DNA of 64,000 bases from Desulfovibrio sp. JC022 (lineage in GTDB: Bacteria > Desulfobacterota > Desulfovibrionia > Desulfovibrionales > Desulfovibrionaceae): the NCBI RefSeq assembly GCF_010470665.1, contig NZ_VOPZ01000001.1, forward strand, positions 496,001-560,000, read 5' to 3'. The position numbers and the translations under genes were made by a program. Shown here one piece after another: positions 9,831 through 18,964 of this stretch; within the stretch, counting starts at the first letter, position 1, and every line of letters begins with the position of its first letter. A model generated the notes under the pieces. That model saw only the letters and a program-made list of their open reading frames with translations, had not been told where the DNA came from and did no database searches.

Positions 9831-9845
9831 GGCACGCCCATTGCA
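9831..9845 (+). promoter_or_regulatory. Sigma-54 (RpoN) promoter of the flagellin gene
   Basis: GGCACGCCCATTGCA matches the sigma-54 core consensus GGCACG-N4-TTGCA, with GG at 9831-9832 (-24) and GC at 9843-9844 (-12). It predicts a start site near 9856. Sigma-54 control of flagellar genes is known in Desulfovibrio and other polar flagellates. The flagellin ATG lies about 465 nt downstream with no other gene between. Confidence 0.8.
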
Positions 9846-9855
9846 AATCTATCGG

Positions 9856-10319
9856 CAGAGTAAACCTCTACCTAATCAACAAGGGAGTGTGACCGGAGAA
9901 TATATCGATGATTTCATGAGCAGCTAAAGGCATTTGGTCAGTGTGGTTCTCGGAGGTTGGTAATGTGCGGAGTTAAGCCCGCATAGAGAATATTTCCCAT
10001 AACGGGACATGTGAGAATCGCCGCCGTATGGCCGTGCCTGTACAGAGTCGCGGACTCGTTAAGGAGTCCCGAGTCTTAACTAAAGATTAAGCGGACACCT
10101 GCGTGAGTCCATATGCAGGTAATGCCCGAAGATGCTCAAGATGATTTGTCGGTGATTATCCGGGCAACAAGGCCGTAGGCCGCATGTCGAACTGTTCCGG
10201 AGGGTATTTTATGCAGTAGAAATTCAAGCGGATTTTAACTGACTAATTTAACCAGTAAAAGGTCGGAGTGGAAGGACCCACTCAGGCGAATTTTCGAAAT
10301 AATTCAAGGAGGAATTATT
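9856..10319 (+). promoter_or_regulatory. Long structured 5' leader of the flagellin mRNA
   Basis: About 464 nt separate the predicted sigma-54 start from the flagellin ATG, with no credible reading frame. By eye it contains a run of hairpins: 9964-9970/9979-9985, 10052-10057/10064-10069 (GGACTC/GAGTCC), 10097-10102/10115-10120 (ACCTGC/GCAGGT), 10123-10128/10161-10166 (TGCCCG/CGGGCA), 10171-10174/10178-10181 (GGCC/GGCC) and 10266-10271/10278-10283 (GAGTGG/CCACTC). A possible helix also joins 9892-9900 with 9947-9953. The last hairpin ends 26 nt before the AAGGAGG ribosome site. It matches no riboswitch I recognise; c-di-GMP class I and II motifs are absent. It may be a regulatory leader or a separately processed RNA. 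Confidence 0.55.
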
Positions 10320-11195
10320 ATGTCGCTCGTAATTAATCACAACTTGATGGCCATGAACGCCAGCCGTAACTTGCAGGAATCATATGGTAACCTCGGTGTA
10401 TCAACCCGTCGCCTGTCTTCAGGTCTTCGTGTTGGAACCGCAGCAGATGATGCCGCAGGTCTGGCAATTCGCGAACTCATGCGTGCGGATGTTAAGTCCC
10501 TGAACCAGGGTATTCGTAACGCTAACGACGCCATCTCCATGATCCAGACTGCTGATGGAGCTCTCGGTGTTATCGATGAAAAGCTCATCCGTATGAAGGA
10601 ACTTGCAACTCAGGCCGCAACCGGTACCTACAACTCTGACCAGCGTCTTATTATCGACTCTGAATATCAGGCGATGGCATCAGAAATTACCCGTATCGCG
10701 AATGCGACCGACTTTAACGGAATCCACCTGCTTAACGGTAACGTGTCTGGCGACCACAGCGGAGCCGGTTTAAGGTCAACCGGTAAAGTTAAGGTTCACT
10801 TTGGTACCGCTAACGATAGTGCCGAGGATTATTATTACATCTCAATCGGCACCTCCACAGCTTCTGCGCTGGGTGTTGGGCTTGCTGCTAACAACTCCAT
10901 CTCCACACAGCAGCAGGCACAGGCGTCTCTTGATAAGTTGAATAATGCGATTATCTCCAAGGATAAGATTCGCGCAAACCTCGGTGCTCTCCAGAACAGA
11001 CTGGAAAACACCATTACCAACCTCTCAATCCAGGCTGAAAACGTTCAGGCTTCGGAATCACGCATCTCCGACGTTGACGTTGCGACTGAAATGACTGAGT
11101 TCACCAGGAACCAGATTCTCACTCAGTCCGCAGTAGCCATGCTTTCCCAGGCAAACGGTATGCCCAGGATGGCAATGCAGCTCATCGGTGGCTAG
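10320..11195 (+). CDS. fliC: Flagellin
   Basis: A 291-residue flagellin, the subunit of the flagellar filament exported by the flagellar type III system. Both conserved coiled-coil ends are intact: N-terminal MSLVINHNLMAMNASRNLQ and RLSSGLRVGTAADDAAGLAI (TLR5/D0-D1 region), and C-terminal ESRISDVDVATEMTEFTRNQ then AMLSQANGMPRMAMQLIGG. The variable centre is short (about residues 140-195), typical of compact deltaproteobacterial flagellins. AAGGAGG precedes the ATG. Codon choice appears strongly biased, fitting high expression. A sigma-54 promoter and long leader lie upstream and a terminator follows, so it is monocistronic. Confidence 0.97.
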   Translation: MSLVINHNLMAMNASRNLQESYGNLGVSTRRLSSGLRVGTAADDAAGLAIRELMRADVKSLNQGIRNANDAISMIQTADGALGVIDEKLIRMKELATQAATGTYNSDQRLIIDSEYQAMASEITRIANATDFNGIHLLNGNVSGDHSGAGLRSTGKVKVHFGTANDSAEDYYYISIGTSTASALGVGLAANNSISTQQQAQASLDKLNNAIISKDKIRANLGALQNRLENTITNLSIQAENVQASESRISDVDVATEMTEFTRNQILTQSAVAMLSQANGMPRMAMQLIGG

Positions 11196-11223
11196 TAACA
11201 CAGATGGGTTCAATACACTCAGA

Positions 11224-11254
11224 AAGGGAGGTCCGACCATCGGGCCTCCCTTTT
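11224..11254 (+). terminator. Flagellin terminator
   Basis: AAGGGAGG pairs with CCTCCCTT around a 13-nt region that can itself form CC/GG pairs, and TTTT follows. It begins 28 nt after the flagellin stop. Confidence 0.85.
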
Positions 11255-11582
11255 CATTTTAGCGGAATTGTGAATTATGTACTGCTGACCGTACTTCGTT
11301 TTGATTAATCTTTCTTTGTTTGCATTTTTAGCGAACTATGGTGAGGTTGCTGTTGGTTTTGCTCTGTATCTTTACTTTTTTGCAAGAACATCGTATATCT
11401 GCGGCCTGAATCCAGAAATGCAGATACAATCCTGCCTTTTGTCCAGCCCGCGGACGGTCGTCATCCGGTTCCTCTTTTCAGTTTACGCAATAACTCGAAA
11501 AAATCCGTCCTGCCCTGCCTAGCACCATCCATCGCACAGTCGTAAGGAGCCGGAGCTGTGCTCATGATTTAAGGAGATCATT
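11255..11582 (+). other. Non-coding gap upstream of icd
   Basis: About 330 nt without a convincing gene. A 73-codon frame at 11301-11522 lacks a ribosome site and family resemblance. An inverted repeat TATCTGC (11396-11402)/GCAGATA (11420-11426) is present and could be an operator or leader hairpin for icd. AAGGAG at 11571-11576 is the icd ribosome site. No clear promoter hexamers stand out. Confidence 0.4.
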
Positions 11583-12728
11583 TTGTCTACGAAAACAGTA
11601 TATTTCATCGAAGGTGACGGTATCGGCCCGGAAGTCTGGGGTGCCGCCCGTCCTGTAATTGATGCCGCTCTTGAAAAAGCTTACAGCGGTGCTAAGAAAA
11701 TTGAATGGTCTGAACTCCTTGCCGGTGAAAAAGCATACGAAGCCACTGGAGAATATCTGCCTCAGGACACCCTCGACACCCTCGCCAAAGCGGAATTGGC
11801 CATCAAAGGCCCTTTGCAGACCCCAGTGGGCAAGGGAATCCGTTCCCTCAACGTAACCCTGAGACAGGTTTTTGATCTCTATGCCTGTATCCGTCCTATT
11901 CGTTATTTTGAAGGTATTGAATCCCCGGTAAAGCGTCCCGATCTGGTGGACATCGTGGTTTTCCGCGAAAATACCGAGGACGTTTATGCCGGTATAGAGT
12001 GGAGCTCTGCTTCTCCCGAAGCAAAGAGAGTAATTGATTTTCTGGTTGATGAAATGGGTGCCAAGATTGATCCCACTGCGGGCGTAGGTATTAAACCTAT
12101 TACTCCCGCTGGCTCCAAGCGTCTGGTCCGCCGGGCTATAGATTACGCCATTGACCAGAATCGCGAATCCGTGACTCTGGTTCATAAAGGCAACATCATG
12201 AAATTCACTGAAGGCGGCTTCCGCCAGTGGGGTTACGATCTCGCAGAGGAAGATTATGCCGGGCAGGTTGTTAAAGAAGGCGAAGATGCAGCCGGAAAGG
12301 TTGTCATTAATGACCGCATTGCCGACGCTATGTTTCAGGAATTGCTCATGCGTCCCCAGCAGTACAGCGTGGTAGCGACCACCAACCTTAATGGTGATTA
12401 TCTTTCTGATGCACTTGCCGCTCAGGTTGGCGGACTCGGACTTGCTCCGGGTGTAAACATGGGTGATAAGCTTGCCATTTATGAAGCAACTCATGGAACA
12501 GCACCTACTATTGCCGGAAAAGACCTTGCCAACCCCGGAAGTATTTTGCTGTCCGGTGCCATGCTGCTGGAAAACAACGGCATGGGCGAAGCAGCTGTTT
12601 TGATTAAAAATGCGGTTGAAAAAGCTTTGGCTGCTAAGAAGGTAACTGTGGATCTGGCAAGTCAGATCAGCGGTGCCGAGCAGGTTGGCTGCAAAAAATT
12701 TGGTGAGATTATTCTCGCTAATCTGTAG
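11583..12728 (+). CDS. icd: Isocitrate dehydrogenase (NADP-dependent type)
   Basis: A 381-residue isocitrate/isopropylmalate dehydrogenase-family enzyme converting isocitrate to 2-oxoglutarate and CO2. It starts at TTG with AAGGAG 6 nt upstream. Signatures: FIEGDGIGPEVW, substrate loop PVGKGIRSLNVTLRQ with the Ser that is phosphorylated in E. coli Icd, FRENTEDVYAGIEW, VHKGNIMKFTEG and GDYLSDALAAQVGGLGLAPG. The nucleotide region EATHGTAPTIAGKDLANP resembles NADP-type bacterial Icd. It supplies 2-oxoglutarate for biosynthesis; many Desulfovibrio run an incomplete TCA cycle. It is monocistronic with a strong terminator. Confidence 0.96.
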   Translation: MSTKTVYFIEGDGIGPEVWGAARPVIDAALEKAYSGAKKIEWSELLAGEKAYEATGEYLPQDTLDTLAKAELAIKGPLQTPVGKGIRSLNVTLRQVFDLYACIRPIRYFEGIESPVKRPDLVDIVVFRENTEDVYAGIEWSSASPEAKRVIDFLVDEMGAKIDPTAGVGIKPITPAGSKRLVRRAIDYAIDQNRESVTLVHKGNIMKFTEGGFRQWGYDLAEEDYAGQVVKEGEDAAGKVVINDRIADAMFQELLMRPQQYSVVATTNLNGDYLSDALAAQVGGLGLAPGVNMGDKLAIYEATHGTAPTIAGKDLANPGSILLSGAMLLENNGMGEAAVLIKNAVEKALAAKKVTVDLASQISGAEQVGCKKFGEIILANL

Positions 12729-12773
12729 TAGGTTTAAGGACTTACCTAGTAATTGACTGAGGCTGAAAGTATT

Positions 12774-12809
12774 AAGCCCTCCCCATGTGTTTGTGGGGAG
12801 GGCTTTTTT
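12774..12809 (+). terminator. icd terminator
   Basis: AAGCCCTCCCC (12774-12784) pairs perfectly with GGGGAGGGCTT (12795-12805), followed by a T-run. It may also serve the convergent gene ending at 12835. Confidence 0.92.
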
Positions 12810-12834
12810 GGCGTCGATGCTGGAAGTGGTAAAT

Positions 12835-13176
12835 TTATTCCACTTTGAATTTAATCCCTTGCTGGGATTGTTTCAGTTCAATGTGGCTGTCCGGGTTGTC
12901 AATTTCAATGGATGTGATTTTATATTTATCCATATCATAGTCATATATATTGGGAATGGTTTTGATGATCAGGACCTTTTTTTCAAAGCCCTTGAGCAGC
13001 TTTTTTGATTCTCCGGGTGCAATGTTGAATTGGGCAACGCTGACCATGCTTTCCGCAATCGTAATCGATCCCGCTACTGTGTATTTGCATTTGTTTTTTA
13101 TGGTCAGGGCGGCAGCTGGTGCGGCGGTGGCTATGAATAGTGCTGTAACTACTAATATTGTATAGATTTTGTTCAT
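12835..13176 (-). CDS. Small exported protein of unknown function
   Basis: A 113-residue protein with a Sec signal peptide (MNKIYTILVVTALFIATAAPAAA, cleavage after AAA near residue 23). The mature part is a small beta-rich domain (TIKNKCKYTVAGSITIAES, then FNIAPGESKKLLKGF), with the 'IKNKTKYTV...I.PGES' cadence of thaumatin-like or periplasmic beta-sandwich proteins, but I do not recognise the family. AGGGAC lies before the ATG. It is convergent with icd. Only one cysteine survives in the mature protein, so no disulfide is expected within it. Confidence 0.65.
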   Translation of the reverse strand: MNKIYTILVVTALFIATAAPAAALTIKNKCKYTVAGSITIAESMVSVAQFNIAPGESKKLLKGFEKKVLIIKTIPNIYDYDMDKYKITSIEIDNPDSHIELKQSQQGIKFKVE

Positions 13177-13401
13177 TTGTCCCTGGGGATGAATTTTAAA
13201 AAAGATGCTTAAAAATGCCAGATTGTTTTGCGGAGAGTAAATTATAAATTCGTCCGTGTGTAGTTTTATAACTCATACTTTTGGTTGAGCAGGTGAGTGA
13301 TTGCTTATGTTAATGGAATTAAGCCTCAGTTGACTATACTGTGATCTCACGTAAGGTGTGCCCGTCGGAAATAAAGTTATAATTCATATCGGAGCCGATC
13401 T

Positions 13402-14457
13402 ATGCAACGGATAATATTTTTTTTGATTTTCATACTTTCTGCCTGCCCTGTTCTCGCTGCTGAGAAGAAGGCCCCCCAGATGCCTCCTGCCCATGTGGCG
13501 ACATCTAAATCATTTGCAGGTCAGGTTGCTCCTGAGTCTTCATATATCGGTACTGTTTATTTTTCCGAAACATCTGATGTTGCCTCTGAAGTAAGCGGAA
13601 AAATCGTCCGGGTTGAAGTGGAAGAAGGAGATACGGTCAGGAGAGGCGAGGTCTTGATCAGGCTCAGTTCCGATCTGCTTAATACTGAAATTCGTGCGGC
13701 AAAAGCTGCCTATGCTGAATCCAAGGCCAACTACGATCTTGCCAAGCGCGACGACCAGCGTATCACCAAGCTTTTTAAGAGCGGTTCCGTTCACGAAGGT
13801 GAATACGATTCCAAGCGGTTCAAAGCCATTGCCATGGAGAGTGAACTTGCTTCCTCTCAGGCCAAACTGCGCCGTCTTCAGATTCAACTTTCCAAGAAAA
13901 CTATCCGTGCTCCTTTTGACGGTATTGTGCTCAAACGTTCTGTCTACCTCGGCGAATGGCTTTCCATAGGTGAAGACGTAGTCAAATTGGGTATGAATAC
14001 CAGCTACGATGTTGTGGTCAACGTTCCGCAGGATGTGGCGCAGGTGGTCAAGCCCGGTCTTGAAGTGGGCATCAGCGCAGGCGGCAAGGAGTACAAAGGC
14101 AAAGTCTTTGCGGTTATTCCCCGTGGTGATATCGCCAGCCGTACTTTTCCGGTAAAAATACGAATTAACAGCAAGAACGGTTTTAAACAGGGTATGGAAG
14201 CGCGTGTTTCCCTGCCTAACGGTCTGGCCAGCGAGACGGTTGTTGTGCCCCGTGATGCGGTGATTACTCTACGTGGAACTACTATGGTCATTGCGGCCAT
14301 TGACGGTAAGGCCCAGCCTTTCCCGGTACAGGTTGTCGGTTTCAAAGGCATGAATGCCGGAGTGCGCGGCAAAGGCCTTAAAGCCGGAATGGATATCGTC
14401 ACTAAGGGCAACGAACGCCTCAGACCCGGACAGCCCGTGGTCATTGATAACATATAG
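13402..14457 (+). CDS. RND efflux periplasmic adaptor (membrane fusion protein)
   Basis: A 351-residue HlyD/AcrA-type adaptor with a signal peptide (MQRIIFFLIFILSACPVLA). Residues about 50-75 (SEVSGKIVRVEVEEGDTVRRGE) and about 165-190 (IRAPFDGIVLKRSVYLGEWL) form the split lipoyl domain. A coiled-coil hairpin (about 90-155) lies between, with beta-barrel and membrane-proximal domains after. It links the inner-membrane RND pump to an outer-membrane channel. The pump gene starts 21 nt downstream, so the two form an operon. No TolC-type gene or regulator is adjacent. Confidence 0.93.
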   Translation: MQRIIFFLIFILSACPVLAAEKKAPQMPPAHVATSKSFAGQVAPESSYIGTVYFSETSDVASEVSGKIVRVEVEEGDTVRRGEVLIRLSSDLLNTEIRAAKAAYAESKANYDLAKRDDQRITKLFKSGSVHEGEYDSKRFKAIAMESELASSQAKLRRLQIQLSKKTIRAPFDGIVLKRSVYLGEWLSIGEDVVKLGMNTSYDVVVNVPQDVAQVVKPGLEVGISAGGKEYKGKVFAVIPRGDIASRTFPVKIRINSKNGFKQGMEARVSLPNGLASETVVVPRDAVITLRGTTMVIAAIDGKAQPFPVQVVGFKGMNAGVRGKGLKAGMDIVTKGNERLRPGQPVVIDNI

Positions 14458-14478
14458 CCACGCGGTCCGGAGTGAATC

Positions 14479-17400
14479 ATGGATTTTGTTAAATTTTCAA
14501 TTGAAAAGCCCGTTTCGGTGCTGGTTGGAGTTATCCTGCTGGTTCTTTTCGGCGGGCTGGCCCTTTCCGGTTTGCCTTATCAGCTTTCCCCGTCTGTAAC
14601 TGAGCCTGAAATTACCGTTCAAACTACATGGACCGGGGCCACCCCTTATGAAATCGAGCGTGATATCATTGAAGAGCAGGAGAAAGTACTCAAGGGTGTT
14701 ACCGGATTGCTGGAAATGGAGTCCGAATGCTTTGACAGTTTCGGGCGTATTTCCCTGCGTTTCAAAATCGGCACCAATATTGATGATGCTCTGCTCAGGG
14801 TTTCAAATAAGCTGAACGAGGTTAAGAAATATCCTTCGGATTCTGACCGTCCGGTGATTTCAGCTACCGGTGCTTCAGCATCCCCGGTTATCTGGATGAT
14901 TCTGCGGACCCTGCCGGACAACGAACATCATATCAATGAATTTGCTACATATTTTGAAGATAGTGTGCGTCAGTATCTTGAGCGTGTGGACGGTGTTGCC
15001 GACCTGTTCGTGGGCGGCGGTACTGAAAATGAGATGCACATCATCATCGCGCCGGAAAAGCTGGCCGCTTACAATTTGACCATCGATAAGGTTACACAGG
15101 TACTTAAAAGCGAGAACTCCAACGTTTCAGCCGGGAATCTGGGGGTCGGACGCCGCGATTACCGTATCCGCACCACCTCTGAATTCAAGACTCCCGAAGA
15201 GATTGAAGCCGTTGTAATCACTTCTTCCGGTCAGCAAAGGGTAACCATCGGAGATGTCGGCAAGGTCGTACCCGGCTTTGAAAAACAGACCGTTGCCATG
15301 CTTCATAACGGTATTCCCGGTATGGCTATAGGGGTTAAACCTGAACCGGGTTCCAACGTTCTGGAGGTAACCAAGAACGTGCGCAAGGTTGTTGAAGATC
15401 TCAACGCGGGACTCCTTGCTGATAAAGGAATTTTTCTTGACTGGGTTTACGATCAGGCACCGTATATTAATGGCGCAATTGATCTCGTAAAACAGAATAT
15501 TATCATCGGTGGTGTACTGGCGGTCATCGTACTGCTCATCTTTTTGCAGTCCCTTTCGGCTACGGTCATTGTCGCCATCGCCATTCCTATTTCCGTCATC
15601 GGTTCTTTCATCGTTTTCGGCGGGATGGGCAGGACGCTGAACATCGTCAGTATGTCCGGTATTTCCTTTGCCGTGGGTATGCTGGTGGATAACGCTATTG
15701 TTGTTCTTGAGAACATCGACCGCCACCGCGGCATGGGCAAGCCTCCGTATCAGGCCGCCTATGACGGAGCCAGCGAGGTTTGGGGCGCGGTTTTGGCTTC
15801 AACCCTGACCACCGTCGCGGTATTTCTCCCGGTCGTTTTTATTGAAGAGGAAGCAGGGCAGTTGTTCAAGGATATCGCCATCGCGGTTACCTGTGCCATC
15901 TCCCTGTCCCTGTTTGTGTCCATCTCGGTAATTCCCATGCTGGCCAAGCAGTTCTATTCTTTTTCCAAGCGCAAAAAGAAGGCCAAAAAGAATATCCTTA
16001 CCGGGATCGGGGCCAAGTTTTCCGATGCCATCATGGGCCTGCTCAGCCTTGCCATCCGCAACTGGGCCACAAGGCTTTCCACTGTAGCCATCTTGGTTGC
16101 GGCTTCGGCCCTGCTGGTGATTTCCTTCTTTCCGAAGATGGAATACCTGCCGCAGGGGAACAGGAACCTGATCCTGTCCATTCTCATTCCGCCGCCGGGG
16201 CTTTCGTTTGAAGAGCGTTCCTCCATTGGCGAATTTATCGCGGCTCAGACTGAGCCGCATATGAAGGAGGAAAAGGATGGTCTGCCTTCAGTTGAACAGC
16301 TTTTTTATGTTTCCGCCCCGGATATTAACCTTTTCGGTGCCATTTCCGGTGATGAGGAACGCCCTGCGGCTTTAATTCCTCTTTTCAGTCGGATCATGAA
16401 TTCAATTCCCGGTATGTTCGGGGTCAGTATTCAGGCTTCGATTTTTGAAACGGGCCTTGGTAAAGGGCGTATGGTCGCTGTTGATTTCAGCGGACCGGAA
16501 CTGCCCAAGCTTATGGCTGCCGCCGGGACCATGTTCGGCATGGCCCGTCAGGCAATACCTAATGCGCAGGTGCGGCCCATTCCGTCTCTTGAGATGCTTT
16601 ATCCCGAGGTGCGCATTGTGCCCGACCGTGACCGTCTGCGCGCGGCTGGTATGTCCAGTCAGGAAATCGGTGAGGCCCTTGATGTTCTCATGGACGGCCG
16701 CAAGATAGGTGATTTCAAGGAAGAAGGTAAAAAGAAGATAGATCTGAAGCTCATGGCTTCTGACAAGCGGGTTAACACCCCTGAAGATCTCTACGAATCC
16801 CTTGTGGCAACCCCGCAGGGCTGGGCGGTCCCGGTATCATCCCTTTCCCGTCTGGAACGGACCTACGGTATCACCCAGATTCGCCATCTTGAGCGGCAGA
16901 GGACTGTTACCTTGCAGATCACTCCGCCCAAGTCTATGCCTCTTGAGCAGGCTATGGATATTGTCCAGAACGAGCTTATCCCCAAGGTTAAGGAAATGGG
17001 ACTTATGGACGGTGTGAACGTGCGTATGTCCGGTGCGGCAGATAAACTGACCCAGACCCGTGAGGCTATGCAGTGGAACTTCCTGCTGGCGGTGGTCATT
17101 ACCTACCTGCTCATGGCGGCTCTGTTCGGTAACTTTATTTATCCGGTCATTATTTTGCTGACCGTGCCTCTTGCTGGTGCAGGCGGATTCCTCGGTCTGA
17201 AGCTGGAGAACCTGTTCATCGCCCCGCAGCCGCTGGATGTGTTGACCATGCTCGGCTTCGTTATCCTGATCGGGGTTGTTGTTAACAACGCAATTCTCAT
17301 CGTGCACCAGTCCTTGAACAACGTTCGTAACGAGGGCATGGAGCACCGCGAGGCCGTGCTGGAAGCGACCCGCTCCAGACTGCGTCCCATCTACATGTCG

Positions 17401-17601
17401 GCAACAACATCCATTTTCGGCATGCTCCCGCTGGCAATCGCCCCCGGTCCCGGTTCCGAACTCTACCGCGGACTCGGAGCAGTAGTACTCGGCGGTCTGG
17501 CCCTGTCCACGGTCTTCACCGTGTTCATGATCCCGGCTCTGCTCATGTTCTTCATCAAGATGGAGAAGGTTGGCGGGAAGGCTGAGGCCCATTCAGCATA
17601 A
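14479..17601 (+). CDS. RND efflux transporter, inner-membrane pump (AcrB/MdtB family)
   Basis: A 1040-residue proton-driven RND pump of full family length. TM1 follows the N-terminal MDFVKFSIEKPVSVLVGVIL. Two large periplasmic porter/docking loops (about 40-330 and 560-860) flank the two six-helix bundles. The proton-relay motif in TM4 is GMLVDNAIVVLENIDRHR with the conserved Asp. The fold repeat is seen again at LIGVVVNNAILIV near residue 940. The Asn-Asn in the second half is usual for HAE-type multidrug pumps. The substrate (drug, solvent or lipid) cannot be assigned; it lacks CusA-type Met clusters on inspection. Confidence 0.95.
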   Translation: MDFVKFSIEKPVSVLVGVILLVLFGGLALSGLPYQLSPSVTEPEITVQTTWTGATPYEIERDIIEEQEKVLKGVTGLLEMESECFDSFGRISLRFKIGTNIDDALLRVSNKLNEVKKYPSDSDRPVISATGASASPVIWMILRTLPDNEHHINEFATYFEDSVRQYLERVDGVADLFVGGGTENEMHIIIAPEKLAAYNLTIDKVTQVLKSENSNVSAGNLGVGRRDYRIRTTSEFKTPEEIEAVVITSSGQQRVTIGDVGKVVPGFEKQTVAMLHNGIPGMAIGVKPEPGSNVLEVTKNVRKVVEDLNAGLLADKGIFLDWVYDQAPYINGAIDLVKQNIIIGGVLAVIVLLIFLQSLSATVIVAIAIPISVIGSFIVFGGMGRTLNIVSMSGISFAVGMLVDNAIVVLENIDRHRGMGKPPYQAAYDGASEVWGAVLASTLTTVAVFLPVVFIEEEAGQLFKDIAIAVTCAISLSLFVSISVIPMLAKQFYSFSKRKKKAKKNILTGIGAKFSDAIMGLLSLAIRNWATRLSTVAILVAASALLVISFFPKMEYLPQGNRNLILSILIPPPGLSFEERSSIGEFIAAQTEPHMKEEKDGLPSVEQLFYVSAPDINLFGAISGDEERPAALIPLFSRIMNSIPGMFGVSIQASIFETGLGKGRMVAVDFSGPELPKLMAAAGTMFGMARQAIPNAQVRPIPSLEMLYPEVRIVPDRDRLRAAGMSSQEIGEALDVLMDGRKIGDFKEEGKKKIDLKLMASDKRVNTPEDLYESLVATPQGWAVPVSSLSRLERTYGITQIRHLERQRTVTLQITPPKSMPLEQAMDIVQNELIPKVKEMGLMDGVNVRMSGAADKLTQTREAMQWNFLLAVVITYLLMAALFGNFIYPVIILLTVPLAGAGGFLGLKLENLFIAPQPLDVLTMLGFVILIGVVVNNAILIVHQSLNNVRNEGMEHREAVLEATRSRLRPIYMSATTSIFGMLPLAIAPGPGSELYRGLGAVVLGGLALSTVFTVFMIPALLMFFIKMEKVGGKAEAHSA

Positions 17602-17663
17602 AGATAATGTCTGGAAATAAAACCGACCCTGATGTTGAGAAACACAGGGACATAGGCTACTTA

Positions 17664-17703
17664 TATTCCCATCGGCGAGTAAAATCGTCGGTGGGAATTT
17701 TTT
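17664..17703 (+). terminator. Terminator of the RND operon
   Basis: ATTCCCATCGGCGA (17665-17678) pairs with TCGTCGGTGGGAAT (17685-17698), with two G-U pairs, a 6-nt loop and a T-run to 17703. It separates the pump from the downstream defence pair. Confidence 0.88.
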
Positions 17704-17731
17704 ATATCAATATTTCAGGAGACAACCTGCC

Positions 17732-18958
17732 ATGTATTTAGAAAAATTATCGCTGCACAATTACCGGGGCATCCGGGACATGGAGATTGAGTTCGACAGG
17801 CATTTGAATGTGTTTGTGGGCGATAATGGGTGCGGGAAGACTACGATTGTTGCTGCGATTCGGCATATGCTTAATGGGGCTGCTATCAATTCAAAAACTG
17901 GTACCGTAAAAAAACTTTATGAAGATGAATTAACGATAAGAGATTTGGATGTTTCAATTGGTGCAACCAGTGCTGATAATAAATTAGTGTGGAGTTATGA
18001 TTCCTCAATTTTTGAAGTTTTATCGAGTAGCAATCCAGAAAAAATAGCAAGTTCTTATAGAGGTACAGGAAGTAGGCAGGAAGCGTGGGATTTGGATTAT
18101 TTGTTGTTAGTCGCTGAAAGAGAGAGGTGTTCATATGATAGCTCCATCAATGTTCCTATTGATGAAATAGTACATAAAACATCTCCATTTAAAAGCCCTG
18201 AGACATACGCTGTTAGTATGATTAAGAGTCATGAAGATGCTGAAAATGCAGAGTTTCGTTTACATGTCGATAATGGCAATGATCCAGCTTCTTTTGTGCT
18301 GAATCCCAAGCTACAGGCAATGAAAAAAGCAATTGCTATGATTACTGGATTTCATAGTTTTTCATTTAACAATAGTAAGAACACATATGAAGCAAGTAAA
18401 ATTGTAAATGAAGATAAAATAAGATTTTTATTTGATCAGCTATCATTAGGGGAACAGGTTTTTATCGGACTGGCAGCTGCTATTGCGCATGAAGTGGTGT
18501 ATTCTGGAAAAGATGAAGACAATTTACTTACAGCTGCACGGCTCATCATAATCGACGAAATAGACCTCCATCTGCACCCCAAATGGCAACGCCGTATTGT
18601 CCCGGCATTGCGCGAAACATTTCCTAATTGCCAGTTTATTATCACTACCCATTCCCCGCAGGTGCTCAGTGAAGTTCCTGCTGAGAATATTTTTTCGCTT
18701 TATCGGGATGAGAATGGGGATATTCAGTATGAGAAACCTGAGTTGAGTCAAGGCTTGAATTCGTCTGAAATTTTGCAGGAAGTTATGGATTTGCCTGCCT
18801 TCAGTCCTGAGTTCGAAGAAGAATTGAGCCGGATTTATACTTTGATTGAAGATGAAAAATTTGATGAAGCTAAGAATCTGATCGAGAAATACGAAGCCAA
18901 ATTCGGCGATGTGCCAGCTCTGATTAAAGCCCGCACAGTTCTTGAGCTTTCGGAGTAG
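17732..18958 (+). CDS. ptuA: Septu-like AAA/ABC-type ATPase (PtuA-like)
   Basis: A 408-residue SMC/ABC-type ATPase. Walker A is GDNGCGKTT (about 30-38) after the LHNYRGIRDMEIEF start typical of RecF/OLD-like ATPases; the signature-like LSLGEQVFIGLAAA lies near 235, Walker B IIIDEIDLHLHPKWQ near 270 and the switch His in ITTHSPQVLSE near 305. A C-terminal helical tail follows. In Septu (type I) and Ec78-type retron systems, an ATPase like this partners an HNH nuclease in phage defence. The next gene, 6 nt downstream, is that nuclease. The middle (about 17890-18530) is visibly more AT-rich than neighbours, suggesting transfer. AGGAG precedes the ATG. Confidence 0.85.
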   Translation: MYLEKLSLHNYRGIRDMEIEFDRHLNVFVGDNGCGKTTIVAAIRHMLNGAAINSKTGTVKKLYEDELTIRDLDVSIGATSADNKLVWSYDSSIFEVLSSSNPEKIASSYRGTGSRQEAWDLDYLLLVAERERCSYDSSINVPIDEIVHKTSPFKSPETYAVSMIKSHEDAENAEFRLHVDNGNDPASFVLNPKLQAMKKAIAMITGFHSFSFNNSKNTYEASKIVNEDKIRFLFDQLSLGEQVFIGLAAAIAHEVVYSGKDEDNLLTAARLIIIDEIDLHLHPKWQRRIVPALRETFPNCQFIITTHSPQVLSEVPAENIFSLYRDENGDIQYEKPELSQGLNSSEILQEVMDLPAFSPEFEEELSRIYTLIEDEKFDEAKNLIEKYEAKFGDVPALIKARTVLELSE

Positions 18959-18964
18959 TGATCT

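Noticed and set aside
9856-10319. Group II intron, c-di-GMP riboswitch, RNase P or tmRNA in the flagellin leader
   Set aside because: The domain V, GEMM core, RNase P and tmRNA signature sequences I know are absent, and the stretch reads directly into the flagellin ribosome site.
11301-11522. 73-codon frame between flagellin and icd
   Set aside because: No ribosome site, no conserved-looking segments and follows a terminator; treated as non-coding.
11562-12494. 310-codon minus-strand frame
   Set aside because: Antisense to icd, which is intact and carries all active-site motifs.
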